A stretch of DNA of 64,000 nt from Thermoguttaceae bacterium (GCA_029975295.1 JARKPK010000008.1:1-64000); one strand, 5' to 3'. Counted from the first letter of the stretch, positions 26,710 to 36,861 are shown. The notes: generated from the sequence alone by a model not told the origin. Numbers and translations are program-made.

Positions 26710-29151
26710 ATGAACCTCAACGAGCTGTTCGGACGACTGATCGGCCTGGAACGCGCCCAGCGGATCGAGGGTGTCGAACTCACTTGGGCGGCGCCGTGGG
26801 CGCAAGGCGGCGCGGCCTGGCTGTTTTTCGGGTGCCTCGCTTTGGCCGCGCTGGCGGCGTTCTTCTACGTTCGATGGCAGGGCCAGCGATCGTCGGCTGC
26901 GCGGGCCGTCTTGGCGGTGATCCGCGCCGGGGTGTTGTGTGTGCTGTTGCTGTTCCTGGCCGAACCGGTGCTCAAAATCGATGCGGCCACCCTAACCCGT
27001 CCGGCGCTTTGGCTGGTGTTCGATGGCAGCGAAAGCATGTCGATCGCCGACGAATTGCCCGAGGCCGAGCGCGCAAAGATCGCTGCGGCGGTCGGGCTGC
27101 AAGATCCGTCTCCCGGGGCCTTGCCGTTGAGCCGGATGGATTACGTCAAAGCGTTGATGCTCAAGGACGACGGAGCGGTGATTCGGCGGCTGGCCGAAGA
27201 TTTTCGCTTGCGGGCCTTTGTGTTCGATCAGGCCGATGGGGTCCGGTCGCTGGACTTGGTCGAGGGCGCCGACGGGCGAATCGACGTCGGGCGGTTGGGC
27301 GAACAGTTGATTCCGCAGGGCCGCGTGACTGCGATGGGCGCGGCCTTGGCCGATCTGAGCCGCCGACATGCCACCGCGCATTTGGCCGGCTTGGTCGTTT
27401 TCAGCGATTTCGACAACAACTACGGGCCGTCGCCCGTGTCGGCCGCCAAGGAATTGGGTGCGCCGTTGTTTGCCGTCGGGGTGGGCGCAGCCACGGCTAT
27501 CGATGCGGCGCTAAGCGTTCAGGCGCCGCCGCACATCAAGAAAGACGAGCGGGGCAATGTTTCGGTCACGGTCCGCCAGCAAGGGCTGGATGGGCAGTCG
27601 ATCACCGTCGCGTTGTCGGCGCAGCGGCTCGGGGGCGACGATTCTCGGGGAGAAGAACCTGTTCCGATTGATGCGAAGCCGGTGGAGTTGGCCGGACCGG
27701 CGCAAACCGTGGAGTTCGCATTCACGCCCGATCGCGCCGGTCGTTACGTGCTGATTGCCGAAGTCGATCCCGTCCCCGGCGAGATTGTCAAAGAGAACAA
27801 TCGGGCGCAGCGCGAAATCACCGTGCTCGACGATTTCCTCCGGCTGATGTTCGTCGAGTATGAACCGACTTGGGAGTGGCGATTCATCAAAGAGGTCTTC
27901 CACCGCGACAAGCTCGTCGGCGTGCAAGGGTTTCGCACCTTCCTGCGCTCGTCCGACCCGCGCGTCAGGCAGGCCAACGAAATGTTTTTGCCCACTATGA
28001 GCCTGCGCCGCGAGGACTTCTTCGCCAACGATGTGATCTTCTTGGGCGACATGCCCTCGAGCGCCTTGAGCCCGAGATTCTGCCAAATGGTTGACGAGTT
28101 CGTCCGCAACTTCGGCGGGGGGCTGGTCGTGATTTCCGGGCCGCGATTCGGGCCTGCGCAGCTTGCCGAAACGCCGTTGGCGAATCTTCTGCCCGTAAAG
28201 CTCGACCTGAGCGCCCGCATTAACGATCGCCAACCCTTCCGCTTGGTGCTTTCGCCTCGGGCCGAACAGTACGGGTTCATGCAGATCGCCGGCGCCAACC
28301 TCCAGGAGAACCAAAAGGCTTGGGATAATATGGGACTGCTGCCGTGGTTCCAACCGGTAGAGCGATTGCACCCGATGGGCGTGGCGCTGGCCGAACACCC
28401 CACCGCCAAGTGCGCCGACGGCCGCACGCCGCAGCCGCTGATCGCCATCCGCCGCGCCGGCCGGGGCGAAGTCGTCTTCTTGGCGATGAATGAGACTTGG
28501 CGTTTGCGGCGGCTGCATGGGGAAATGTATTATCGCGCCTTCTGGGGCCAGTTGATTCACCGCCTGGGCCTGAGCCACGAATTGGGCAGCCAGAAACGAT
28601 TTGTCGTTTATACCGATCGCCGCCGCTATCAGCCCGAGGAAGAGGTTTTAGTGACGGTGGAGGCTTACAACGCCCAGTTTGAACCGCTCAGCGAGAAAGA
28701 TTTGCCCGAACAACGGTTGAAAGCGGAATTGGTTCTGCCCGATCGCGCCGCGGGCGAACAGGTTCAGCCGTTGTCGCTGACGCAGGTGCGCGAGGGTGAG
28801 TTCGAATCGCGGTTCCCCGTCTTCGCTCCGGGAGAGCATCGCGTCAGGGTGTTCGATCCGATTGTCGAGAAATGGGTGGAAACGACTTTTCCCGTCGCTC
28901 AGCTTTCGGTCGAACGCATGTCGGCCGTGCGAAACGTCGATTTGCAGCGGCAATTGGCCGACGCCCGCCCCGGCGGCCGCAGCTACGAACTTGCCGACGT
29001 GGATCGCCTGCTTCAAGATCTTCGGTTGACCCCGCGGACGGAAACGCAATCGGTCATCATGCCGTTGTGGAATACGTGGCTGGCGTTCGTGCTTGTCGTG
29101 ACGCTGCTGCTCGGAGAATGGCTCTTGCGGAAGTGGGTGAATTTGCCATGA
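26710..29151 (+). CDS. membrane VWA / class I glutamine amidotransferase-like protein
   Basis: The 813-aa membrane protein has two N-terminal TM segments (about 35-54 and 67-87), then a VWA-like domain with LVFDGSESMS (Asp105, Ser107, Ser109) and VVFSDFDNNYG. A CARDB-like segment and an amidotransferase-like domain with EFVRNFGGGLVVISGPRFG follow; the catalytic Cys of true amidotransferases is not seen in that loop. A C-terminal TM (WNTWLAFVLVVTLLLGEWLL) ends the chain. It is a paralogue in layout of the preceding BatA protein. Its TGA overlaps the ATG of the next gene as ATGA, so the two are translationally coupled. The role is a periplasmic scaffold in the MoxR system, by context. Confidence 0.85.
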   Translation: MNLNELFGRLIGLERAQRIEGVELTWAAPWAQGGAAWLFFGCLALAALAAFFYVRWQGQRSSAARAVLAVIRAGVLCVLLLFLAEPVLKIDAATLTRPALWLVFDGSESMSIADELPEAERAKIAAAVGLQDPSPGALPLSRMDYVKALMLKDDGAVIRRLAEDFRLRAFVFDQADGVRSLDLVEGADGRIDVGRLGEQLIPQGRVTAMGAALADLSRRHATAHLAGLVVFSDFDNNYGPSPVSAAKELGAPLFAVGVGAATAIDAALSVQAPPHIKKDERGNVSVTVRQQGLDGQSITVALSAQRLGGDDSRGEEPVPIDAKPVELAGPAQTVEFAFTPDRAGRYVLIAEVDPVPGEIVKENNRAQREITVLDDFLRLMFVEYEPTWEWRFIKEVFHRDKLVGVQGFRTFLRSSDPRVRQANEMFLPTMSLRREDFFANDVIFLGDMPSSALSPRFCQMVDEFVRNFGGGLVVISGPRFGPAQLAETPLANLLPVKLDLSARINDRQPFRLVLSPRAEQYGFMQIAGANLQENQKAWDNMGLLPWFQPVERLHPMGVALAEHPTAKCADGRTPQPLIAIRRAGRGEVVFLAMNETWRLRRLHGEMYYRAFWGQLIHRLGLSHELGSQKRFVVYTDRRRYQPEEEVLVTVEAYNAQFEPLSEKDLPEQRLKAELVLPDRAAGEQVQPLSLTQVREGEFESRFPVFAPGEHRVRVFDPIVEKWVETTFPVAQLSVERMSAVRNVDLQRQLADARPGGRSYELADVDRLLQDLRLTPRTETQSVIMPLWNTWLAFVLVVTLLLGEWLLRKWVNLP

Positions 29152-30860
29152 CCCGATTGACCGATTTGCATCGTCAGCTCTCGAGCCTTCGCGTGCGCCG
29201 CCGCCGGGTGCGATGGGCGACGGCTTGGACGGGAGCGGCCGCGGCCGCGCTGGTTGTGCTTGCAGCGGCGTTCGCTCTCGACTGGGTTTTCGAGATGACC
29301 AGGCCGCAGAGAGTATTGTTGCTCTGTTTGTGCGCGGGCGGGCTGGTTTGGGCCGTGCGGCGCTATTCGTGGCCGTGGTTCGGGCAGCGCGAAAGCGAAC
29401 GGCAATTGGCAATCTGGGTCGAAAGGTCGCACCGGATCGACAACGATTTGGTCGCCGCGTTGGATTTCGAACGGCCCGAGGCGAAACGCTGGGGATCGGC
29501 CGAATTGGAAGAGGCCGTGATCGATCAGGCCGCACAGCTTACGCGCGGGCTTGATATCAGCCAAGGAGTGTCGACGGGAGCGCTGCGCGGCCGGCTTCGC
29601 TTCCTGGCCGTTGCCGCGCTTGTTTGGATTGCGGCCGTGATCATTGCGCCGGGGCACGTCGCCGTGTTCTTCAGTCGTTTGCTGCTCGGCGTGCGCCATT
29701 ATCCGACGCGAACGGTGATCGAACAGATCAAAGTGGGCGCGGTCGAGATCGATCCGGAGCGGCCCGATCTCAAGCCCGTCCGCGTGTTCTTCGGCGAGCC
29801 GGTGAAGATTCAGGTGTATTGCGCGCCGCGATATGTTCCCGGCGAAGCGGGGCGCGTGGTGTTGGTCGGCCGCCGCAGCGGGCTGCGCACGACCTTGCCC
29901 TTGGAGCCCCGCGACGAAGGCAGCCGGGTGTTCGAGGCGGAATGGAGTCGGCCGGCTGAGGACGCGGTGTTTCAGGTTTTCTTGGACGACGCTTGGACCG
30001 ATCCCGGGCTGCTGACCGTTGCCGCGCCGCCGGTGGTGGAGCTGCGGGCAGAGGTGATTCCGCCGCTGTACGCCGGCAAGGGAGACGATCGCTTGCGGTT
30101 GCCCCCAGGGCTGTTGCAGTTTTCCGTCGTGGAAGGAGCCCAAGTCGCTTTTGAATTGACTTCCGACCATCGATTGGAGTCGGCCGAACTGATGGTGGGA
30201 GACCGCCGCTGGCCGTTCCGCGAGTCGGACACGCGCCCGGATGAGCAAGGGCGCTATCGTTATCGATGGGAAGAGCAAGAGTCGCCCTTGGGCGCAGTCG
30301 TGGAACTGACCCGCTTTGCCGTGCAAGTGACCGATACGGAAGGCCAGCGGTTGGAACGTCCGTTGGAAGGGCTTATCCGCATCCAGGCCGATCACCCGCC
30401 GCGGGTGGCCGCGGCGGCCATCACTCGTTTTGTGCTGCCGGGGGCGCGCCCGCTGGTTCATTATCGCGCAATCGACGACTACGGGCTGGCCTCGATCGAA
30501 GCGATTGTTGAAGTGCTGCGGTCGTCCGGCGAAACGGAAGAGACGGAAAAGGCGGTGTACCAATTGCCCGCCGACGGCAAACCGGAAAAGAATATCGAAG
30601 GCGGTCTTCCGCTGCGGCTCGACGAGTTGGGCGGCGGCGAGAGCCGCGGATTGCGCAAAGGCGATCAGGTGAAGCTGACGCTTCGCGCAACCGACTACCG
30701 TGGGCGGCGGGCAGGCAAGTCGGCCGTGTGCGAGCCGTTAGTCTTTGAAATTACCGACGAACAAGGCATCCTGGCGAATATGATGGAAGCCGATCGTCAC
30801 TCGGCCCAACAGTTGCGAGTGATGATCGAACGTCAACTTGGGATAGGAGAATCCCCATGA
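29148..30860 (+). CDS. DUF4175-like membrane protein of the MoxR operon
   Basis: The 570-aa protein starts at the ATG that overlaps the upstream stop (ATGA). Three hydrophobic segments lie at the N-terminus (about residues 22-46, 55-70 and 148-170). They are followed by a long beta-rich periplasmic part with repeated VELRAEVIPPLYAGK- and VQVTDTEGQ-like strands, and an IDDYGLASIEA motif typical of the DUF4175 family found beside VWA proteins. It ends shortly after an ILANMMEADRHSAQQL helix. Larger family members continue into a coiled coil; here that part seems to be a separate gene, since the next ORF begins at the overlapping ATGA and is mostly coiled coil. Function is unknown. Confidence 0.75.
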   Translation: MTRLTDLHRQLSSLRVRRRRVRWATAWTGAAAAALVVLAAAFALDWVFEMTRPQRVLLLCLCAGGLVWAVRRYSWPWFGQRESERQLAIWVERSHRIDNDLVAALDFERPEAKRWGSAELEEAVIDQAAQLTRGLDISQGVSTGALRGRLRFLAVAALVWIAAVIIAPGHVAVFFSRLLLGVRHYPTRTVIEQIKVGAVEIDPERPDLKPVRVFFGEPVKIQVYCAPRYVPGEAGRVVLVGRRSGLRTTLPLEPRDEGSRVFEAEWSRPAEDAVFQVFLDDAWTDPGLLTVAAPPVVELRAEVIPPLYAGKGDDRLRLPPGLLQFSVVEGAQVAFELTSDHRLESAELMVGDRRWPFRESDTRPDEQGRYRYRWEEQESPLGAVVELTRFAVQVTDTEGQRLERPLEGLIRIQADHPPRVAAAAITRFVLPGARPLVHYRAIDDYGLASIEAIVEVLRSSGETEETEKAVYQLPADGKPEKNIEGGLPLRLDELGGGESRGLRKGDQVKLTLRATDYRGRRAGKSAVCEPLVFEITDEQGILANMMEADRHSAQQLRVMIERQLGIGESP

Positions 30861-33800
30861 CCAACTCGAACGTTGAGAAGCGGAAAAGCGGCGTTGGCGC
30901 TCTGCGCCCGGCCTGGCGCGCTTGCCGATGGGGAGTGCTGGCAGCAGCGGCGATTGCCGTTGCCGGTTCGGCTTGGGGCGCGGAATCCTCTGGCGGCCGA
31001 GCGACCTCGCCTTCGCCAGTCGGCAGCGCGGTTTCGGTCGATTCGGGGGCGATGCCCGGGCAGAACCTGGCGCGGCAGCAGCAGGTTCAGCAGCGCGTGC
31101 GGGCGATGGCGCGCGAGTTGGTCGGCGGCGTGCTCGACGTTCAGTTGCAGCAGTTGCGCGACAATGGGTTGACCGCGCATCCGGTGTACGTGGAAATCGC
31201 CGACATGCGGAAAAACCTCGACCAGTTGATCGACCGGCAGATGCCCGAAGTGATTAAACTTCTGAGCGAAATGGAGGCCGGCCGAGCCGATCCGACCCAG
31301 ACGTTCGCCTCGGCCCGCGAGAAGAGCCGCGAGATTGCCGTAGTGCTTTACGTTCAGCGGCAGGTGTTGCTGCGGCGTCTTAAGATCGCGGAGCTGGCGG
31401 CCCAAGTCAAGCAATTGATCCAACATCAAACGGCGGTGAAGACCAGCACCGAAGCCCTTCCCGAGCAGCCTGCGGCGCGGCGCGAGCCGCTCACGCTGGC
31501 GGCCTTGGAAGATCAGCGCGACGTCGAAGCGGTTTACAAGCGGTTCTTCGAGGCCTTGCAAGAGGTCAGCCGATGGACCGGGCCGTTCGGCGCGGAGGCG
31601 AGCGAGGCCGTGAAGATGCTGCGCGACAGCCCGATCGACCGCGATTTCGCCACGGCGCTGGCGCGGCTGCAAGCGGCCGCCTATGGAGAGTCGGTGGAAA
31701 GCCAGAAGGCGGTGATTCGTACTTTGGAATCGCTGTTGGTGCGGATGGAACGGGCTCAAGGGCTAATGGATCAAGAGCGCAACGCCGCGGCCGATCGCCT
31801 CCGCGAGCTGGTGGCCCAGCAGGCCAAGATTCGCGAGGAAACGCGGCAAGCCGAACTCAGCCAGGAACAGGCCGACGCCCTAGCCGATCGCGAAACCGCG
31901 GTGCGCAAGGCGATCAGCGAATTGGCGGATGCCGCCACCCAACCCGAGATGAAGCGGGCGCTGGAAAAAGCGGCGGAATCGGCCCACAAGGCCTCGGAAG
32001 AGCTTTTCGAAATGAACAAGTCGGAGGCCGTAGAGCAACAGAACAACGTGGTGAACAACTTGGAGAAGGCCGCCGATCTCGCCGACCTTTTTTCGGGAAT
32101 GGAATCGGGCATGACGGCCGAGCAGTTGGAACGCCGCGCCGCCGATTTGGAGGCGGCCCGAGCCGAGATGGCCCGCATCGAACAACGCCAGCAAGCGGCT
32201 CAGTCGCAGGCCGACGCCGCCAAACCGGACGATGCCAAACGCACCGAGCGGCAGGTGGCAGGCGAGTTGGCCAAGGTGTCGGAGAACCGCGATCTGCCTT
32301 CCGCGGTTGATCAACGGCTTGACGAGGCGCGCAACGAAGCCGCGGAAGCGGCCGCTGCGCAGGCGAGCGAGGTGCCCCGTCAAACGGCGGAAGCCAGCGA
32401 AGCCGTCGCCCGCGCCGCTTCTGAGATCGAAGCGGCTGCGAAAGACGCGAAACGCGAGGCATTGACGGCCAAGGTCGCGGAATTGGCGTATGCCGCGCGC
32501 GCGTTGGACGAAGCGGCCAAGGCCGAGCGGCGCATCGCCGATCAGGCGAAAGCGAGTGAAAATGAGGGCATTGGCGCCGAGGACGCAAAAAAGATGGCCG
32601 GCGAGCAAGCCGACGTTCGAGCCATTGCCGAAAAGGCGGCCGAAGGGGTGAAGCACACAGCGCCCGAAGCGTCGAAGACCTTGGAGTCGGCCCGTCCCAA
32701 TCTGGAGGCCGCGGCGAAATCGCTTGATGCGGCCGCAAAGCAGTCGCAGAACTCAACTCCGGCGCAGGCGGCGCAAACGGCATCGGAAGCGGCTAAGGCT
32801 GCGGAGAAGCTGGCCAAGGCCGCCGATCAGGCGCGCGAGGAAATGCGTAAAGCGCTCGAGCAACTTCGGGCCGAAGGCGGCCGGCAGTTGGCCGACGTTC
32901 GTGACGCGAAAAGCGGCGTGGACCGGCAGTTGGCCAAGTCGCTCGATTCACCCGCTGATGCGGCCGAGCGGTTGGCTCAGGCCGTCGAGAAGACCCGCCA
33001 GGCACAAGCCGAGCAGAAACGGGCCCAGGGCAAACCTCAGGCAGCCGACGCTGCCGAACTTGCCCGCGAAGTCGAAAAGGCCGTGCAGGAGCACCGGCAG
33101 GCCGAGAACGCGTCAAACGATATGGAGCGACAGGCGTCGGCCGATCCTCGCCGGGCTGTGGCCGAGCGAAACGAAGCGGCCGCAGCCGCCGAGAAGGCGG
33201 CGGAAAAGGCCGCTGCTGTGGAATCGGCGAAGGCTGCTGCCGAGGCGCTCCAACGGGCCGCCGAGGCCCAGCGGCGCGCTGCCGAGGCAACCGACAAGGG
33301 AAACCGTTCGGAGGCGAAATCCGCCCGCCAAGAGGCTGAAGAGTCGCTTAAACGGGCGGAACAAGCAGTGGCCGAAGCCGCCCGACAAGCAGAACAATCG
33401 GAACCGGGGCAGCCCGACGCCGGGGCGCAGCAGCGCACCACTTCCGCCGCAGAAGAAGCCGGGCGTTTGGCCGGCCGCGATGCGGCCGAGGCCGAGGCGG
33501 CGCTGCGGGAAGCCGCCGATCGTTCGAAAGAGGCGCAGAAGGCTTTGGCCGAAGGAAAACAGGATCAAACGGCCGCGGCTCAACAGGCCGCTGCGAAGGC
33601 GCTAGAGCGCGCGGCCGAGGAGTTGGCGGCGGCTCAGAAGCGTTTGGCCGAGCAGCAAGCCAAGGCGATGGCCGAAGCGGCTCGCAGCGCCGAGCAGCTT
33701 GCGGCGAAGACCAAGCCGATCGATCGTCCGGCACGCGATGCCGTGCGCGAGGCGGGAGAAACCGCCGCCGAGGCCTCGGGGCAGCCGGAACCGAGTCGTA

Positions 33801-34600
33801 AGTCGGCCGAGGCCGTGAAAGACGCCTTGGCCGAGGCGGGCGCGTCGCTCTCGGCCCGCGAAAGCCGGATCGAAAACGACTTGGCGACTGCGGAGGCGAT
33901 GGCCGCGGCCGCCAGCGAACAATCCGGCGAACAGCCGATGACCGCCGACAACTCGGCTTCGGGCGAACCGCCCGCGGGGCAACCGGCGAGAAGCCCAACG
34001 CAGCCGGCCCAGGCGGGGCAACCGGCCGGCGAGAACTCGGGTGAGGCGGGGCAGATGGCCGGCGAGCCACAATCGGGCCAGCCGCAATCGGGCGAGCAAG
34101 GATCGCCGAGTGAAGCGGCCGGTCAACCTGCCGGAATGCCCAACGTAGAGATTGCCAATCAGCCGATTCGCGAGGCCGCTGCGATCGCTGCCGAGTTGGC
34201 CGGCATGGCGCCGGGCGAAGCAGGGATGCCTATGCCGGGGCAGCCGGGGCAGCCGGGCCAACCGAGCCAACCGGGAATGATGCCGGCCATGGCAGCCAAA
34301 CCGCTTCCCGGGCCGACCAGCGCGATGGCTCAAGGCGGAAGCACCTCGCAAAGCGGCACTCCGCAAGAGAACCAAGCGATGGCGCAGGCAACCCGTGATG
34401 CGACGGAGCCGCCGCCGCCGGGCGGTTCGACCCCCAATTCCGACAAGGACGCCGAGGGAGGCGACAAGCGATTCCTCGACAAGCCCTGGTTTGCGAAGTT
34501 GCCGCCGGAGGTGCGCAGCGCCATCCGCGGCGGCGCCGAACAGCGGCCCCCGCGCGGCTACGAATCGCGTTTGCAACGCTATTTTGAAACGGTCGATTAA
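30857..34600 (+). CDS. 1247-aa Ala/Glu/Gln-rich coiled-coil exported protein
   Basis: The ATG overlaps the previous TGA (ATGA) and has GGAG 8 nt upstream. The N-terminus carries a signal or anchor (WGVLAAAAIAVAGSAWG, about 25-41). From about 60 to 1020 the chain is dominated by Ala, Glu, Lys, Arg and Gln in heptad-like order (AAEKAAEKAA, EAAEAAAAQ and similar), predicting very long coiled coil, TolA-like in composition. From about 1030 it turns into a Gly/Pro/Gln/Ser-rich tail with repeated GQPAG, SGQPQSG and GQPGQPGQP units. It ends with a conserved-looking block, PWFAKLPPEVRSAIRGG, also common at the end of DUF4175-operon proteins. It is probably a long periplasmic filament or spacer of the MoxR machinery. 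Codon use is very GC-rich throughout. Confidence 0.8.
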   Translation: MTNSNVEKRKSGVGALRPAWRACRWGVLAAAAIAVAGSAWGAESSGGRATSPSPVGSAVSVDSGAMPGQNLARQQQVQQRVRAMARELVGGVLDVQLQQLRDNGLTAHPVYVEIADMRKNLDQLIDRQMPEVIKLLSEMEAGRADPTQTFASAREKSREIAVVLYVQRQVLLRRLKIAELAAQVKQLIQHQTAVKTSTEALPEQPAARREPLTLAALEDQRDVEAVYKRFFEALQEVSRWTGPFGAEASEAVKMLRDSPIDRDFATALARLQAAAYGESVESQKAVIRTLESLLVRMERAQGLMDQERNAAADRLRELVAQQAKIREETRQAELSQEQADALADRETAVRKAISELADAATQPEMKRALEKAAESAHKASEELFEMNKSEAVEQQNNVVNNLEKAADLADLFSGMESGMTAEQLERRAADLEAARAEMARIEQRQQAAQSQADAAKPDDAKRTERQVAGELAKVSENRDLPSAVDQRLDEARNEAAEAAAAQASEVPRQTAEASEAVARAASEIEAAAKDAKREALTAKVAELAYAARALDEAAKAERRIADQAKASENEGIGAEDAKKMAGEQADVRAIAEKAAEGVKHTAPEASKTLESARPNLEAAAKSLDAAAKQSQNSTPAQAAQTASEAAKAAEKLAKAADQAREEMRKALEQLRAEGGRQLADVRDAKSGVDRQLAKSLDSPADAAERLAQAVEKTRQAQAEQKRAQGKPQAADAAELAREVEKAVQEHRQAENASNDMERQASADPRRAVAERNEAAAAAEKAAEKAAAVESAKAAAEALQRAAEAQRRAAEATDKGNRSEAKSARQEAEESLKRAEQAVAEAARQAEQSEPGQPDAGAQQRTTSAAEEAGRLAGRDAAEAEAALREAADRSKEAQKALAEGKQDQTAAAQQAAAKALERAAEELAAAQKRLAEQQAKAMAEAARSAEQLAAKTKPIDRPARDAVREAGETAAEASGQPEPSRKSAEAVKDALAEAGASLSARESRIENDLATAEAMAAAASEQSGEQPMTADNSASGEPPAGQPARSPTQPAQAGQPAGENSGEAGQMAGEPQSGQPQSGEQGSPSEAAGQPAGMPNVEIANQPIREAAAIAAELAGMAPGEAGMPMPGQPGQPGQPSQPGMMPAMAAKPLPGPTSAMAQGGSTSQSGTPQENQAMAQATRDATEPPPPGGSTPNSDKDAEGGDKRFLDKPWFAKLPPEVRSAIRGGAEQRPPRGYESRLQRYFETVD

Positions 34601-34676
34601 GCGAAGCCCGGCTGACGGCACGGCCGACTTGGTGACTTTCCAGAGGATCAATCAACCCATAGACCAGAGTGTAACG

Positions 34677-35708
34677 ATGACGAACGCAGCCAACGAGAAA
34701 GAAGACTTGGCCGCTGTGGCCCATTGCAAGGAATCGTACGAACAGATTCGCCGCCAGCTTTCGGCAGTGATTGTCGGCCAAAGCGACGTGATCGAGCAGG
34801 TGCTCATCGCGATCTTCGCCCGCGGACACGCGCTGTTGGAGGGGGTGCCCGGGCTGGCGAAAACGCTGTTGATCAGCTCGCTGGCCGAAGCGACTCACTT
34901 AGGCTTCAAGCGAATCCAGTTCACCCCCGATCTCATGCCGAGCGACGTTACCGGCACCGATGTGATTCAGGAAGACGCTCAAACCGGGCAGCGGGCTTAT
35001 AAGTTTTTGCCGGGCCCGCTGTTCACCAACATGATTCTCGCCGACGAAATCAACCGAACGCCGCCGAAAACCCAGGCGGCGATGTTGGAAGGCATGCAAG
35101 AGCGTCAGGTCAGCGCCGGGGGGAAGACGTACAAGTTGCCCGATCCGTTCTTCGTCTTGGCCACGCAGAATCCCTTGGAGCAAGAAGGAACGTATCCGTT
35201 GCCGGAGGCTCAGTTGGACCGATTCCTCTTGTACATCAAGGTGGATTACCCGACCGGCGCCGAGGAATGGGAAGTGGCTCGCCGCGTGACTACCGGTGCG
35301 ATGGGCAAGATTTCGCCGGTGATTTCCGGCGACGACATCGTTCGTTTCCAGCAGTTGGTGCTCCGCGTTCCGGTGAGCGATCAGGTGTTGGGCTACGCTT
35401 GGGCGTTGGTTCGCGCCACGCGGCCCGGGTCGAAAGAAGCCCCCGAATTCGTCGACAAGTGGATGTCGTGGGGGGCGGGCCCGCGCGGTGTTCTTACGCT
35501 GGTTACCTGCGCGAAGGCGCGGGCGATTCTTCACGGCCGGTATCATGCCACGGCAGCCGACGTGCAATGGGTGCTCAAACCCGCGCTGAGGCATCGGTTG
35601 GCTCCCAACTACGCGGCGCAGGCGAACAACCTGACCAGCGACAAGTTGATTGACATGCTGATCGAGGCGGTGCCCGCCGACAAGCAATACGATCGTCCGG
35701 CAGCCTGA
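34677..35708 (+). CDS. MoxR family AAA+ ATPase
   Basis: The 343-aa MoxR-type AAA+ ATPase has Walker A GVPGLAKT at about 56-63, Walker B and sensor MILADEINRTPPKTQAAMLEGMQE, and ATQNPLEQEGTYPLPEAQLDRF, the classic MoxR signature. MoxR proteins act as chaperones that mature or activate partners through VWA-domain proteins. ATG 34677 was chosen as the first good start after the upstream gene; the frame is open further upstream, inside the antecedent coding sequence. The DUF58 gene follows 97 nt downstream and the VWA membrane proteins lie upstream, giving a full MoxR/DUF58/BatA set on one strand. Confidence 0.95.
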   Translation: MTNAANEKEDLAAVAHCKESYEQIRRQLSAVIVGQSDVIEQVLIAIFARGHALLEGVPGLAKTLLISSLAEATHLGFKRIQFTPDLMPSDVTGTDVIQEDAQTGQRAYKFLPGPLFTNMILADEINRTPPKTQAAMLEGMQERQVSAGGKTYKLPDPFFVLATQNPLEQEGTYPLPEAQLDRFLLYIKVDYPTGAEEWEVARRVTTGAMGKISPVISGDDIVRFQQLVLRVPVSDQVLGYAWALVRATRPGSKEAPEFVDKWMSWGAGPRGVLTLVTCAKARAILHGRYHATAADVQWVLKPALRHRLAPNYAAQANNLTSDKLIDMLIEAVPADKQYDRPAA

Positions 35709-35805
35709 ATCGGGGCGACAGCGGCGCGCGAGGCTGCCGCGATTTCAGACCGGAACCCGCAGGAAGCCCAAAAACACTGTTGCTGCTCAGTTGCGCGAGG
35801 TGCAT

Positions 35806-36714
35806 GTGGCCAAAACGATTCTGTCGCGATATCTCGACCCCGAAGTGCTCAGCCGTCTTTCCGGACGGCGGATCGAGCCGCGCGGACTGGTGTTGGGCAA
35901 TTTGGCCGGGGCGCACAAGTCGCCGTTGGCCGGGTTTGCCGTCGAATTCGCCGGGCACCGCGAGTACGTTGTCGGAGACGATCTGAAGCATCTTGATTGG
36001 CGCGTGTATTACAAGCGGCAACGGTTCTTCGTCAAGCAGTACGAGATGGAGACGAACTTCGTTTGCCATCTGCTGCTCGATTGCAGCGCTTCGATGCGTT
36101 ACGGGCAGGGGGCGGAGAACAAACTGGCCTACGCCGCCCGCTTGATCGCCGCCCTGGGGCACGCCATCGTGCGGCAGAGCGATAAGGTTTCATTCGCTTC
36201 GTTTGACGAGCAAGTGCGGGGCTTCGTGGCGCCGGGCAACTCGTTGTCGCAGATCATTCGCCTGACGGAGTTGATCGACCAGTGCCCGGCGGTGAACAAA
36301 ACACGCATGTCGGATTGTCTGGGCGAACTCTTGGGCCGGACCAAGCGTCGGGAAATCGTCATGATCTTCAGCGATTTCTTCACCGACCTCGATGAGCTCG
36401 AACGCCCATTGCAGCAAATGCGGTATCGTCGGCACGAAGTGGTTCTGTTCCAAGTGATGCACCGCGACGAACTGACCTTCGACCTCGACGAAACGACCAA
36501 GTTCATCGGGCTCGAAACGCCGGAAGAGCTGCTGGCCGAACCGGGGCAGATACGCCGGGCTTATCTGCGCGCGCTGGAACGGTTTCAGACGCGATTCGAC
36601 GACATCTGCCGCCGCAACCGCATCGAGCGGGTCGTCGTCGATACCAGCCGCGACGCCGGAGAAGTGCTGAGCGACTACTTGAATCAGCGCAGCCGGATGC
36701 ACCGCGGCCGGTGA
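35806..36714 (+). CDS. DUF58 domain-containing protein (VWA-like)
   Basis: The 302-aa protein pairs with MoxR. DUF58 hallmarks are the Gly-Asp-Asp-Leu-x-x-Leu-Asp-Trp segment GDDLKHLDWRVY (about 57-68) and the VWA-like LLLDCSASMRYG. A second acidic strand, VMIFSDFFTDLDEL, completes the MIDAS-like site. There is no TM segment, so it is cytosolic. The chosen start is GTG 35806 with GAGG 5 nt upstream; GTG 35800 and TTG 35791 are alternatives. It is the last gene of the locus; the next gene is convergent. DUF58 proteins are thought to bind MoxR as an adaptor. Confidence 0.92.
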   Translation: MAKTILSRYLDPEVLSRLSGRRIEPRGLVLGNLAGAHKSPLAGFAVEFAGHREYVVGDDLKHLDWRVYYKRQRFFVKQYEMETNFVCHLLLDCSASMRYGQGAENKLAYAARLIAALGHAIVRQSDKVSFASFDEQVRGFVAPGNSLSQIIRLTELIDQCPAVNKTRMSDCLGELLGRTKRREIVMIFSDFFTDLDELERPLQQMRYRRHEVVLFQVMHRDELTFDLDETTKFIGLETPEELLAEPGQIRRAYLRALERFQTRFDDICRRNRIERVVVDTSRDAGEVLSDYLNQRSRMHRGR

Positions 36715-36861
36715 CTCTCGTCTTTGGCGAGAATGGCGTTTCTTCGCTTCGGCCGCAGCACCGCCAAATGCCCTGAAACCGCAATCGCCCCCGCCTTGCG
36801 CTGCGGCAGCAATGGCGGGCGTTTGCCGGCCGCGGGAAAAGCAGTTGTCGGCCGAGGCCAA

